This document shows positions 1 to 9,841 of a stretch of 64,000 nt of DNA, piece after piece; within the stretch, counting starts at the first letter, position 1; each line of letters opens with the position of its first letter. The stretch lies in the NCBI GenBank assembly GCA_903891475.1, contig CAITEP010000031.1:107639-171638 (forward strand). Reading direction: 5' to 3'. The translations under genes were made by a program, and so were the position numbers. This DNA comes from an uncultured Mucilaginibacter sp. GTDB taxonomy: Bacteria > Bacteroidota > Bacteroidia > Sphingobacteriales > Sphingobacteriaceae. The notes under the pieces are model-generated. The model had not been told where the DNA came from. It saw only the letters and a program-made list of their open reading frames with translations, and did no database searches.

Positions 1-1
1 G

Positions 2-2122
2 TTCTCCTCTTACAATATTATTCTAATAGCTGCGGGGCACTCCAATCAGGCCTTTGCCATCGCATTATTCGCGCCTATATTAGCGAGTATTATTTTAACC
101 CTTAGGGGGAATTATCTGCTAGGTGGCTCGCTTACTGCCTTGTTTTTAGCCATTGAGATACGTGCCAACCACGTACAAATGACCTATTATTTACTTTTGG
201 TGCTTATTATTTTGGTAGGTATTGAATTGTATCATGCTGTTAAAAACAAGTTATTGCCAGCATTTTTAAAAGCATTGGCTTTTTTAGGTGCCGCTACTTT
301 GTTGGCATTGGCTGTAAACGCTTCTTTGCTATGGAGTACTTATGAGTATGGCAAAGAAACTATCCGCGGGCAATCAAACCTTAAGCAACATACCAAACAG
401 CCTAGCGATGGCTTGGCTAAAGATTATGCCTATGAGTATAGCCAAACCGTAGGCGAAACTTTTACTTTTTTGGTGCCTAATGTCTATGGTGGAGAAACCG
501 GACTAGCATCGTTAGATGTGCCAAACTCCGAAACAGTAAAAGCGCTTAGTAGCGTTGTGCAACCCGACCAATTAGAAAACGCGGTACAGCAACTTGCCAA
601 TTATGGGCTTTTAAACACCTATTGGGGCGATAAACCATTAACCAGTGGCCCACACTACATGGGCGCCATCATATGCTTTCTGTTTATTTTAGGCTTGTTT
701 ATAGTAAAAAACCGGATAAAATGGTGGCTGCTCGCTTCGGTTGTGCTTACCATATTGCTTTCATTTGGTAACTCATTTCCTTATGTATCTGATCTGTTTT
801 TTAATTATTTCCCTTTATACAACAAATTCCGGGCAATCGAATCCATCTTATCTGTTACCGGGCTGTGCATTCCATTGCTAGCCATCTTGGCTATACAAGA
901 AATTGTGACCAGTACAGATAAGGGAGCCTTATTTAAAAACCTTAAATTAGCTTTTTACATAACCGGAGGTATCGCGCTATTATTAATTATTACTCCCGAA
1001 CTGTTTTTGAGCTTTAAGCCATCAAACCAATTAGATATTATAAAAGGGCTAACCCAAGTTTTTAAGGGTAGTACAGAAACCGCCCAAAATATTGCAAAGG
1101 CCATGGTGAACGACCGTATTGGACTTGAACGCGGCGACGCGATTAGGGCATTCATTTTTATTTTATTGGCTTTTGGCCTTATTTGGGCATTTATAAAAGA
1201 AAAAATAAATGTAGCAATATTGTCATTCGTGTTTTTAGGTCTGATTGTGGTTGATTTATGGCAGGTTGACAAACGCTTTTTAAAGGAAAGCAATTTTCAA
1301 GATAAGGTAGATGCCGCGCAAGCGGTACAACCGCGCGAAGTAGATACCTTCATAGCTCGGGATACCGACCCCGATTTTAGGGTGCTCGACCTTACGCAAG
1401 GCCTTAAGCAAGATAGGTTTAATCCGTTTTTCCATAAATCTATCAGTGGTTACTCGGCTGCAAGGTTAAAACGTTATGACGAATTGATTGATGGGCAACT
1501 ATCGGCCAACCCGGTTAACCATGATGTGTTGGATATGTTGAATACAAAATATATCATTAATGCCGATACAGGTAGGAATTTTTCGATGAGGGCCAATAAT
1601 ACTGCCTGCGGGCATGCATGGTTTGTAAAATCGGTAAAGTTTGTTGACAATGCCGATCAGGAAATGCAAGCTATTAGCTCCTTTGCCCCTAAGGATGAAG
1701 CTATTGTTGACAAGCGTTTTAAAAGTATTTTGCAAAACGAAAAACTGGCCGCCGACCCGAACGCTACCATTAAATTAACACACTACAACCCCGACCATTT
1801 AACTTACGAAACAGGAGCAACTGCCAATGGCATTGCCGTGTTCTCCGAAATTTATTACGATAAAGGATGGACCATGTTAATTGATGGCAAGGAATCCCCA
1901 TATTTCCGTGCCGATTATATTTTGCGTGCCGCCGAGATACCGGTTGGTAACCACAAGATAGAATTTGTTTTCCACCCTGCCTCCTATTACACTGGCGAAA
2001 AGGTATCATTAGCGGGTTCCATACTCATGATACTTGCCTTGGGTGGTGCCGCATTTACCGAACTTAGGAAAAAGAAACCAAGCCCCGTGCCAGCAGAACC
2101 GGTACAAAAAAGTAAAAAATAA
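2..2122 (+). CDS. YfhO-like multi-spanning membrane protein, 5' partial
   Basis: The reading frame is open from base 2, so this is the C-terminal part of a larger gene that starts outside the window; the first in-window start-like codon (TTG at 140) has no special standing. The visible half has about ten hydrophobic segments, then a soluble region of roughly 280 residues, a last membrane segment near the C-terminus and a short lysine-rich tail. This layout matches the YfhO family, GT-C-like integral membrane proteins linked in other bacteria to transfer of sugars onto cell-surface polymers. The C-terminal beta-rich region, with motifs such as FSEIYYDKGW and FRADYILRA, is typical of that family in Bacteroidota. 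Substrate unknown. A strong terminator follows 24 bases after the stop. Confidence 0.82.
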   Translation, partial: FSSYNIILIAAGHSNQAFAIALFAPILASIILTLRGNYLLGGSLTALFLAIEIRANHVQMTYYLLLVLIILVGIELYHAVKNKLLPAFLKALAFLGAATLLALAVNASLLWSTYEYGKETIRGQSNLKQHTKQPSDGLAKDYAYEYSQTVGETFTFLVPNVYGGETGLASLDVPNSETVKALSSVVQPDQLENAVQQLANYGLLNTYWGDKPLTSGPHYMGAIICFLFILGLFIVKNRIKWWLLASVVLTILLSFGNSFPYVSDLFFNYFPLYNKFRAIESILSVTGLCIPLLAILAIQEIVTSTDKGALFKNLKLAFYITGGIALLLIITPELFLSFKPSNQLDIIKGLTQVFKGSTETAQNIAKAMVNDRIGLERGDAIRAFIFILLAFGLIWAFIKEKINVAILSFVFLGLIVVDLWQVDKRFLKESNFQDKVDAAQAVQPREVDTFIARDTDPDFRVLDLTQGLKQDRFNPFFHKSISGYSAARLKRYDELIDGQLSANPVNHDVLDMLNTKYIINADTGRNFSMRANNTACGHAWFVKSVKFVDNADQEMQAISSFAPKDEAIVDKRFKSILQNEKLAADPNATIKLTHYNPDHLTYETGATANGIAVFSEIYYDKGWTMLIDGKESPYFRADYILRAAEIPVGNHKIEFVFHPASYYTGEKVSLAGSILMILALGGAAFTELRKKKPSPVPAEPVQKSKK

Positions 2123-2145
2123 AGTTTAAATATTTTTTTTATATT

Positions 2146-2178
2146 AACAGGCTCGAAGCGTTCATCTTCGAGCCTGTT
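2146..2178 (+). terminator. Rho-independent terminator of the YfhO-like gene
   Basis: A perfect 13-bp stem (2146-2158 with 2166-2178) has a 7-base loop and runs into a T tract on the plus strand. It lies directly after the stop at 2122 and in front of the convergent gene ending at 2230. Confidence 0.9.
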
Positions 2179-2229
2179 TTTGTGAGAAAGATTTGTGTTG
2201 GGTTTACGTGGAGGTTTCGAAATACTAAG

Positions 2230-3129
2230 TTAAAAACTCGATGCAAAGCCAACCTTGAGGTATGGAATTATTTTATCGTGCGAGTTTGATAGTATCTGCG
2301 CATCGCTGTTGTTATAAATCATATCAATGCCAACCTTTATGGTTTGTTTTGAACTATCACCTAAATCAAATGCCATAGTTGTGTTTAATTCGGGATATAT
2401 CAAAAAGCTTTTATTTGTGTTAAATAATTTACTGAAATTATTATTTTCCGTAGTCACCCACAAACAATTTAAATAACCGGTCACCGTAATATTGGCATCA
2501 AAAAACCCCGCTGTAAAACCCACCTTTGAATGGATTACAAAAGGCGTAAAGTTAGTTGAGTTTACTTTACCTGCAATAGCATCGGCCTTTAAAGTATCAA
2601 TATATGAAACTTTTTTCCATAAAAAGTTGACTTCGCCTACAGGGCCAAATTTTACATTATCTGTTTTTGAATCAAAAAGTATAAAGGCAAAGTCTACTTT
2701 TGTCCCAATCATGCTTGCCTGTGGGATTAAAAATTTGTTACCAATTGCTTGTAAAGAGCTATCCGTTCCGATGGAATTGCCAAAGAAAGTTCCCGTAATA
2801 CCAAAATTATCATTTTTGCCATATGATTTATTATATGTAAACGTTGGCGTAAAAATTAAATTAAGCTTTTTTTGACCAACATCGGGTAAAATGAAGTCGG
2901 TATTAGCCTTCGGAGTATTGGTGCTAGTATCACTCGAAGTACTATCAATCAGACTAGTAACTTTTGCGCTTGCAGTTTTAGCATTAGCAACTTTAGTCTT
3001 ACTCGTATCAGGAGGTGTTACTATACGGTGGTTTTTATTAATCGCTTTTTTTAGTTCCCTAAAAGTAAGTTGCCCAAATGATAAGCTGCTGATCATCAGC
3101 ATGGTTAAGAATAGTAATAGTGTTTTCAT
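2230..3129 (-). CDS. Putative outer-membrane protein, hypothetical
   Basis: A 299-residue protein of unknown function. It begins with a clear signal peptide (MKTLLLFLTMLMISSLSFG, then Q), followed by a low-complexity Ser/Thr/Lys region of about 60 residues. The rest alternates short amphipathic beta segments (for example NLIFTPTFTYNKS and IIPYLKVGFASSF) and ends in Phe, which is typical of outer-membrane beta-barrels. I do not recognise the family. It stands alone, converges on the YfhO-like gene, and has a long AT-rich upstream region. Export and barrel topology are inferences from composition; a substrate cannot be named. Confidence 0.6.
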   Translation of the reverse strand: MKTLLLFLTMLMISSLSFGQLTFRELKKAINKNHRIVTPPDTSKTKVANAKTASAKVTSLIDSTSSDTSTNTPKANTDFILPDVGQKKLNLIFTPTFTYNKSYGKNDNFGITGTFFGNSIGTDSSLQAIGNKFLIPQASMIGTKVDFAFILFDSKTDNVKFGPVGEVNFLWKKVSYIDTLKADAIAGKVNSTNFTPFVIHSKVGFTAGFFDANITVTGYLNCLWVTTENNNFSKLFNTNKSFLIYPELNTTMAFDLGDSSKQTIKVGIDMIYNNSDAQILSNSHDKIIPYLKVGFASSF

Positions 3130-3311
3130 TTTTGTTTGGTTTTTAGTAAATAGTATTTAGTTGATTATGAAAATGCGTAGCTTAATTAAGCACATGTACT
3201 TTTCCTCAAAACATAGCGCTGTATCTTCACTTTTTTTTAAATAATTAGCAGGTTGGCGTTTTAAATAGAACGGGTTTTTATGGAAGTGAGCTGAAATTTT
3301 GTCTTCATGAT

Positions 3312-3343
3312 TAAGTAAATTGTTTATAGTGTAAATTTACTTA
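3312..3343. promoter_or_regulatory. Inverted repeat in AT-rich intergenic region
   Basis: The gap 3130-3593 contains no gene I can support. Its one clear structure is a perfect 10-bp inverted repeat, TAAGTAAATT (3312-3321) and AATTTACTTA (3334-3343), with a 12-base spacer. It has no T tract, so an operator-like site or chance in AT-rich DNA are both possible. It lies about 180 bases upstream of the minus-strand gene that starts at 3129. Confidence 0.3.
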
Positions 3344-3593
3344 TAGGCATAAAGTATTGTTTTCGTGTTTTTACTGTTTTATTACCGTATTTATACCTTA
3401 ATAAATACAGCCTAATCATAAAGTAAAGTATTGTCGAGCGGTATTATACCGAATAGTCAATATTAATTAATAGCTTAAAAAAGTAAAATAGGAACTATTT
3501 TTGAGGTGCGGCAAACTGGAATAGGTTGAAGGTTAATTTTAAAAAGAGAATACAACTAAAGTGGCTCACGAGGTGTATTACTCTTTAATAACA

Positions 3594-4088
3594 TTATAAT
3601 TTTTGGTACATAATATAGGCGTTTACCAAACCCAATGTTTTATGTTGAAAAGCTTCGGGTATCTCTCCAATAATCTGAAAACCTGTTGTTTGCCATAGTC
3701 TTACTGCCCTTTGGTTTGTTTTAACTACCAAATTAAACTGCATGGCTTTATAGCCCAATTTTCGAGCTTCCTGTAATGAAAATAAAGCCATTTCTTTGCC
3801 TACCCCCCTGCCGGTAAACATTGGCGAAGTAGCATAGCCAGCATTGGCAATATGCGAACCTAATCCGGGTTGGTTATCCTGGATAAAAAAGGTGCCTGCA
3901 ATTTGCCCATCAAGCAGAGCGGTATAGGTACATTTGGTTGGCGCACACCAATAGCTTAACATTTCTTCTTTAGTCGCGGTTGGCGAATACGCAAACACAT
4001 CCCCATTTTTTACAACGGGTTCCAAAATGCCCCAGATGGAGGATGCATCCTCTTCCATATATTTTCGGATGTGGAGCAGGTTGGTCAT
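3594..4088 (-). CDS. GNAT family N-acetyltransferase
   Basis: A 164-residue single-domain protein of the GCN5-related N-acetyltransferase fold, which transfers an acetyl group from acetyl-CoA to an amine. The acetyl-CoA loop (motif A) is visible as ATSPMFTGRGVGKEM around residues 87-101, followed by the helix FSLQEARKLG. The later NQRAVRLWQTTGF matches motif B, where an Asn and an aromatic residue near the end of the fold are conserved. The start ILHIRKYMEEDA-like segment is the usual first strand of the fold. The substrate cannot be deduced. The gene is monocistronic, with an AT-rich gap on its far side separating it from the outer-membrane protein gene. Confidence 0.88.
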   Translation of the reverse strand: MTNLLHIRKYMEEDASSIWGILEPVVKNGDVFAYSPTATKEEMLSYWCAPTKCTYTALLDGQIAGTFFIQDNQPGLGSHIANAGYATSPMFTGRGVGKEMALFSLQEARKLGYKAMQFNLVVKTNQRAVRLWQTTGFQIIGEIPEAFQHKTLGLVNAYIMYQKL

Positions 4089-4354
4089 TTTATTTTTATT
4101 TGGTTTTGAATTTGTTGTTGCCTGTTAAACTTTTTGAGGCAAGGGTTCTTAGGGTGCAATTTAGGGAAAATAGGAGAATTTTATGAAAACGCTTTTCAAA
4201 GCAGGGTAATCCGGATTTGGAAGTTAGATATAGCGGGGCTTATTTTGCCATTGCAACCTAAATTAAAATAAGACTTTTCTTTGAAATTTATGGAGTCTTT
4301 ATTTTAAAATTCAATTGGGAAATTATAAATTTAAGAACTAAAACATTTGCAGCA

Positions 4355-7300
4355 ATGAATAAACAATTAAAGCAAGGGCAATCTCACTTCATTTTTAATG
4401 CTAATAGTATTGTATCAAATATAAATTTCCAGCGTATAAAAAATAGCATTTTTAGTACTCCTATAATTTTAAGGTCATTTAAATACTTACTTTTATTATG
4501 TTTTACCACCATAACTTTTGAATTTACCTACGCCCAGCAAAAAGGTTATTACAGAACACCCGCCTTAAATAAAAACACAGTAGTATTTACAGCCGAAGGC
4601 GATTTATGGAAATATGATATAAAAACGGGTTTATCAACCCGCTTAACAACCAATACAGGGGTAGAGATTAACCCGGTTATTTCTCCGGATGGTAAACAAG
4701 TGGCCTTTTTGGGGCAATATGATGGCGTAACCGATATTTATTTAATTGATTTGAATGGCGGACTACCAAAACGACTTACGTTCGATTTGGGGGATGATTT
4801 ATTAATATCGGGCTGGACAAATGACGGAAAAATACTATACCGTAGCGGGGTAAATAGCGCGTTGCCATGTCCTCAATTGTTTAAAATAGATCCTATTAGC
4901 TATAAAAAAGAAATAGTTCCGCTGTGGGAAGCCTCTATTGGTTGCTATGATGATGCCGGGGCATTATTCTTTACCAGATTTCCTTTTCAGGGGAGTAAAA
5001 CAAAAAGATATAAAGGGGGCTTGATAGAGCAGATTTGGAAATTTGACGGACAGCACGAAGCCACCAACTTAACCGGAGATTTTGACGGAACGAGCACCAA
5101 GCCAATGTTTTATAACGGTCGTGTTTATTTCTTATCAGACAGGGATGGCACCATGAACATATGGTCGATGAATAAAGAAGGGAAAGATTTAAAACAACAA
5201 ACCACCTCCAAAGGTTGGGATCTGCAATCACCCTCAATTTATGAGTCGCAAATAGTTTATCAAAAAGGGGCGGATATTTGCCTTTATGATATCAATACCA
5301 ATCAGGAAAAAACACTTGAAATTAATCTGGTTTCCGACTTTGACCAGCGTAAAACCAAATGGATCAAAGGGCCGGCATCCAGTATCAGCTATTCTGATAT
5401 TTCGCCCAATGGCAACTATATTGCTATTGTAAGCAGGGGTCGTGTATTTGTATCTCCTGCCAAAAGTGATCGTTGGCTGGAGGTTGGTCCGAAAAGTGGG
5501 GCGCGTATCAGGGGTGTTCAATTTATAAATGATAAAAGTCTGGCTATTTTAAGCGATCAAAGCGGCGAATTTGAGGTATGGAAAATAAATGCCGATGCTA
5601 GCGATAGTGGAACGCAATTAACCAAAGGAAGCAAAACTCAAATATCAAGCTTTGCAGTATCGCCTGATGGAAAATTTATAGCGTATGATGATAAAAATGA
5701 GGTTTTACGCATTGCGGATGCCGCAACCGGTGAGATCAAATTTACCTACGATAATGCTTACGGTGGCATTCGCGACTTTTCATGGTCGCCAAACAGTTTG
5801 GTTTTAAATGTAACAGAAAATATTGAAAACAGTAACAGCCGGGTAAACGTAATTGATGTGCGTAACATGAAGATGCTGCCTTTAACTACCGAAAGATTAA
5901 ATAGTTATAGCGCGGCATGGACAACCGACAATAAATGGCTGTATTTTGTAAGTGAGCGTAACCTTGTATCAAAGGTGAGGTCGCCATGGGGAGCCAGACA
6001 ACCAGAGCCGTATTATACCGAAACCGCTAATATTTACGCCATGCCGCTCGATACCGGCCTTAGCTTCCCCTATCTGCAAACAGATTCATGGCTGGCAGAT
6101 ACTATTTTTACACCTAAGGAAAAAGCGGCGGCCGAAAAAAAAGTAGCTGACAAAAACAAAAAAGTAAAGGTAATTCCGCCAATTGTTTACAACTGGGACA
6201 AAGCGAAAAATACCCTGTTTCAGGTACCTGTTAAAAGTGGGAATATTAATAATTTAGTAATTGCCAATGGCTACCTTTATTGGTTGGATGACGGCGATGA
6301 CAATACCAGCAAACTCTATGCCTTAAAAATAGAAGAAAGCAAAAAATACGAACCTACCGAAGTTGCTTCATCAGTTGCAAGTATTAATGTTGCCGCTAAC
6401 GGTAAAAAGATACTTATCCTATTCGACAATAAAAAACTGGCGGTTATTGATGCCAATGGTCAAAAGGCCGATATCGACAAAGCTAAAGTTGAATTGGATA
6501 ACTGGGTTTTTGCCGTTAACCCGCAGCAAGATTGGAACCAAATGTTTAATGATGCCTGGCGCATGATGCGTGATTATTTTTACGACCGCGATTTACACAA
6601 AGTAAATTGGCAAGCCATTAAAGAACAATACCAAACCTTATTGCCAAGAATTACCGATCGGTACGAATTGGACGATTTGTTGGGACAGATGGTGGGCGAA
6701 CTATCAGCCTTGCATACCTTTGTATATGGTGGCGATAAGCGAATGGCAGCTGATAATATACAAACAGGCTTACTGGGTGCTAAATTAAGCCGGACGCCAA
6801 CTGGTATCAAAATAGAACATATTTATAAAAGTGATCCCGACTTTTCTTTTTCATCGCCCTTAAATAAGCCGGATTTACGTATCAAAGAAGGCGACATCAT
6901 TACCGCTGTTAACAATACTTTCGTATCTGGTGTGAATGATATAGCCGAACTGCTGGCTAATAAGGTAAACATACCTGTAAAACTGAATTTAATTGATAAA
7001 AATGGAAAGCCTTACGAACAAATTGTAAAACCATTTTCGGGTAGAGACGCCTACAATTTAAGGTACAACGAATGGGAATATAAAACCCGCCAAAAGGTTG
7101 ATAGTGCCGGCAACAATGAAATTGGTTATATCCATTTAAAAGCGATGGGTGGTAATGATATGGACGATTTTGTTAAGCAATTTTATCCTGTTTTTACCCG
7201 CAAGGGCCTTATTTTGGATGTGCGCCAAAACTTTGGCGGTAATATTGACAGTTGGGTACTGGAAAAATTATTACGTAAAGCATGGATGTACTGGCAATCG

Positions 7301-7726
7301 CGTTATGGCGGACCAACCTGGAACATGCCATACGCTTTCAGGGGGCACATTGTATTGTTATGCGACCAGCAAACCGCCTCCGACGGTGAAGCCATCAGCG
7401 AAGGATTCCGTAGGTTAGGTCTTGGTAAAGTAATTGGCATGCGTACCTGGGGTGGAGAAATATGGCTATCAAGCGATAATCGTTTGGTTGATGGTGGCAT
7501 TGCTTCCGCGGCAGAAGATGGTGTTTACGGGCCCGAAGGTAAATGGCTGATAGAGGGGCATGGCGTTGATCCGGATATGGTAGTTGATAATTTACCTTAT
7601 GAAACTTTCAAGGGGAAAGATGCCCAACTAGAGGCAGCCTTGGCCGAACTCAAGAAAGAAATAAAAGAGCAACCCGTAGAAGTGCCAAAAGCCCCATTAC
7701 ACCCGGATAAATCATTTAAGTATTAA
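4355..7726 (+). CDS. Tricorn protease homologue, S41 peptidase
   Basis: A 1123-residue exported serine peptidase. A hydrophobic segment around residues 45-62 followed by YAQQ acts as signal peptide, after an unusually long polar N-terminus; a later start is possible but no better ATG precedes the hydrophobic core. Residues about 65-600 form two WD40/PD40-like propellers (repeated ISPDGKQVAF, VSPDGKFIAY, WSPNS). These are followed by a helical C1 domain, a PDZ domain (about 830-910, around IKEGDIITAVN) and the C2 catalytic core. His787 in ELSALHTFV and Ser1009 in TASDGEA fit the family's catalytic His and nucleophile. In archaea tricorn trims peptides in the cytosol; the signal peptide here indicates a periplasmic or surface role. 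Peptide degradation for nutrition is an inference. Confidence 0.9.
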   Translation: MNKQLKQGQSHFIFNANSIVSNINFQRIKNSIFSTPIILRSFKYLLLLCFTTITFEFTYAQQKGYYRTPALNKNTVVFTAEGDLWKYDIKTGLSTRLTTNTGVEINPVISPDGKQVAFLGQYDGVTDIYLIDLNGGLPKRLTFDLGDDLLISGWTNDGKILYRSGVNSALPCPQLFKIDPISYKKEIVPLWEASIGCYDDAGALFFTRFPFQGSKTKRYKGGLIEQIWKFDGQHEATNLTGDFDGTSTKPMFYNGRVYFLSDRDGTMNIWSMNKEGKDLKQQTTSKGWDLQSPSIYESQIVYQKGADICLYDINTNQEKTLEINLVSDFDQRKTKWIKGPASSISYSDISPNGNYIAIVSRGRVFVSPAKSDRWLEVGPKSGARIRGVQFINDKSLAILSDQSGEFEVWKINADASDSGTQLTKGSKTQISSFAVSPDGKFIAYDDKNEVLRIADAATGEIKFTYDNAYGGIRDFSWSPNSLVLNVTENIENSNSRVNVIDVRNMKMLPLTTERLNSYSAAWTTDNKWLYFVSERNLVSKVRSPWGARQPEPYYTETANIYAMPLDTGLSFPYLQTDSWLADTIFTPKEKAAAEKKVADKNKKVKVIPPIVYNWDKAKNTLFQVPVKSGNINNLVIANGYLYWLDDGDDNTSKLYALKIEESKKYEPTEVASSVASINVAANGKKILILFDNKKLAVIDANGQKADIDKAKVELDNWVFAVNPQQDWNQMFNDAWRMMRDYFYDRDLHKVNWQAIKEQYQTLLPRITDRYELDDLLGQMVGELSALHTFVYGGDKRMAADNIQTGLLGAKLSRTPTGIKIEHIYKSDPDFSFSSPLNKPDLRIKEGDIITAVNNTFVSGVNDIAELLANKVNIPVKLNLIDKNGKPYEQIVKPFSGRDAYNLRYNEWEYKTRQKVDSAGNNEIGYIHLKAMGGNDMDDFVKQFYPVFTRKGLILDVRQNFGGNIDSWVLEKLLRKAWMYWQSRYGGPTWNMPYAFRGHIVLLCDQQTASDGEAISEGFRRLGLGKVIGMRTWGGEIWLSSDNRLVDGGIASAAEDGVYGPEGKWLIEGHGVDPDMVVDNLPYETFKGKDAQLEAALAELKKEIKEQPVEVPKAPLHPDKSFKY

Positions 7727-7772
7727 AATAGGGTTTTAGGGCAATATTTATTTAAAAATTTGATTAGCCTAA

Positions 7773-7810
7773 AATAGATGGGATTGATTTTAAAATCAAT
7801 CCCATCTATT
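7773..7810. terminator. Bidirectional hairpin terminator
   Basis: A perfect 18-bp stem (7773-7790 with 7793-7810) and a 2-base centre, so the whole 38-base element is a palindrome. It sits between the convergent tricorn gene and the LytTR gene, with A residues on one side and GTTTTAT on the other. It can therefore serve both strands. Confidence 0.85.
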
Positions 7811-7896
7811 GTTTTATACCCGCTATTCGATTATTATAAAATTTGAAAAGGAGTATTGGAGGTGGTTTTGAAGGGATAGTAATACGTAGTAGGAAA

Positions 7897-8580
7897 TTAT
7901 GGTTGGTGGGGTATTTTCTCCACTGCTTTGCGATAGTTTTCGCCCACTGGAATACGTTCCTCGCCAATCTGTAAACTGTTTTTATCAATTAAGCTGATGA
8001 GTTCGCGGTTTACCAGATACGAACGGTGCACCCTTAAAAATACATTTGCAGGCAACAACTCTTCAAGATATTTCATCGTCATATGGGTGAGATGATTGCC
8101 AGTTTTTGTATAAAGATGAATATAATCTTTCACAGATTGAGCATACAATAGTTGCGCGTGCGGAACTTTTATTAAACGACCGGATACTTTAAAATAGGTA
8201 TAATCTTTAGTCACCTCTGCATCATACGGCCTGATCTTCAAAATTTTTTGCATGCATTTCTCAAACCGCTTATCAGTAATTGGCTTGAGCAGATAGTCAA
8301 CAGCATCAAGTTCAAAGCCCTTAACCGCGTATTCAGCGAAAGCGGTTGTAAATACAACGGCGGGCGGTTCTTTAAGTGAACTGATAAAGTCTAATCCATT
8401 GATACCCGGCATTTTGATATCCAAAAAAATAAGGTCTACGGGTTGTTTGTGAAACATTTCAAAAGCGGATATCGCGTTGCTACACTTGCCAATAAGTTCT
8501 AACTCCGGAAAACGACTGATGAGATAGGTTAGTATCTCCAAGGCCAGCGGTTCATCGTCAACAATCATGCACCGGATCAT
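7897..8580 (-). CDS. LytTR-family response regulator
   Basis: A 227-residue two-domain regulator. Residues 1-120 are a receiver domain with the acidic pair Asp8/Asp9, the phosphoacceptor Asp54 in FLDIKMPG, a Thr (VVFTTAF) and the conserved Lys in LLKPI. Residues 130-225 are a LytTR DNA-binding domain (YTYFKVSGRLIKV, HRSYLVN, IPVGENYR). The start overlaps the last bases of the kinase gene at 8577-8580 (ATGA), so the pair is translationally coupled. It should be phosphorylated by the kinase encoded just upstream. Targets are unknown; the divergent TlpA-like gene at 9842 is a nearby candidate. Confidence 0.95.
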   Translation of the reverse strand: MIRCMIVDDEPLALEILTYLISRFPELELIGKCSNAISAFEMFHKQPVDLIFLDIKMPGINGLDFISSLKEPPAVVFTTAFAEYAVKGFELDAVDYLLKPITDKRFEKCMQKILKIRPYDAEVTKDYTYFKVSGRLIKVPHAQLLYAQSVKDYIHLYTKTGNHLTHMTMKYLEELLPANVFLRVHRSYLVNRELISLIDKNSLQIGEERIPVGENYRKAVEKIPHQP

Positions 8581-9656
8581 ATGTTCGACAAAATTAAGGT
8601 GACTTCATAAGTTCCATGCGCTACATTCATTTCAAGTTGGTGCTTGCTGGGATACAAAATATCAAGGCGTTTACGAATATTCCTGATGCCGAGACCAGAA
8701 GCTTCTTTCTTTTTGATAACTTCAGGTATACTGTTAATTACTTGCAATGTTAAATCTTTATCTGTTTGGCAGATTAAGACGCTAACAAAACCGCTCTTAG
8801 TTTCTTCTTCCAGTCCATGCTTAAAAGCATTTTCAACAAATGGCAGCAGCAGCAAAGGTTCAATACGGTAATCGGGTCTGATACCCTGTGTATCAAATTG
8901 AATATTGATACCCGGCTGATGGCGTATTTTCTCTACCTCTATATAATCTGATAAAAAAGCCACTTCTCTTGATAAAAATACGGTTTTCTGATCAGCCTCA
9001 TACAAAATATATCGCATCATTTCTCCTAGCCGAGCAACCATAGGCGCAGCTTGCTCAGATTGTTTGAGCGCCAGCCCATAAATATTATTGATTGTATTAA
9101 AAAAGAAATGAGGGTGCAACTGGGCTTTTAAATAATTGAGTTCAGCTGTCAGCTGCTGTTCTTTCAATACTTTTATATCATTATCCTGAGTGAGCGACCG
9201 TATTAGGAAAGCCAATCCGATTAACGGAAAAATAGTGGAGACTAGGAAATAATTGAAGGTAAAAATAATCTTCGAATTTAGCATTTCCTTCATGGCGCGT
9301 TGGCGAAGCACCTGCGAGACAAAGCTGCAATGAACCAGCACCCAATTCACAATATACTTGTCAATGAAGTGTTCAATGATAACAAGACCGAAGCTACTTA
9401 CAATAACCCCTAGCAAATTACGACGTATAACATAGCCTTTTAAAAATACGCGGTAATAAATGGAGTAATAAATGAACGCAAAAGATTCAGTAACTACCCG
9501 GTAACCAAAGTCAGTACTAAATTTGGAGATATCATGTTCTTGATATGCGCTGTATTCTAGGTCGCTTATCAGTGCGATTCCGAAGGAAAGGAAAAAAATA
9601 AAGCCTAACTCCATCCATAAATACTTTCGGTTATTGTTAAACTGGCGCGTATTCAT
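8577..9656 (-). CDS. LytS-like sensor histidine kinase
   Basis: A 359-residue membrane kinase of the His_kinase (PF06580) type. The N-terminal half carries about four membrane segments (around 15-32, 55-72, 80-97 and 130-153) with no extracellular sensor domain. The phosphoacceptor region follows as LHPHFFFNTINNIYG, with His181 the likely phosphorylated residue. The ATPase domain shows the N box LPFVENAFKHGL and the glycine box SGLGIRNIRKRL. It forms an operon with the LytTR regulator. The input signal cannot be read from the sequence; few periplasmic residues suggest that it senses the membrane or a partner protein. Confidence 0.95.
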   Translation of the reverse strand: MNTRQFNNNRKYLWMELGFIFFLSFGIALISDLEYSAYQEHDISKFSTDFGYRVVTESFAFIYYSIYYRVFLKGYVIRRNLLGVIVSSFGLVIIEHFIDKYIVNWVLVHCSFVSQVLRQRAMKEMLNSKIIFTFNYFLVSTIFPLIGLAFLIRSLTQDNDIKVLKEQQLTAELNYLKAQLHPHFFFNTINNIYGLALKQSEQAAPMVARLGEMMRYILYEADQKTVFLSREVAFLSDYIEVEKIRHQPGINIQFDTQGIRPDYRIEPLLLLPFVENAFKHGLEEETKSGFVSVLICQTDKDLTLQVINSIPEVIKKKEASGLGIRNIRKRLDILYPSKHQLEMNVAHGTYEVTLILSNI

Positions 9657-9841
9657 GATGCAAAATAGGAATAATACCCGATGCCGGGAATGGAAGGTCT
9701 TTCTTTTTAGACCAAGCCACGATTTTTTTCGACTAATGCTGCCGATTTACTTCCGGTCGAAAATATAGGGATGGCAGTCTAATTTTTTAAAATATCAATG
9801 ATCAACAAGATAGTTTTGAAACAAATTAATAAATCAGCCCT

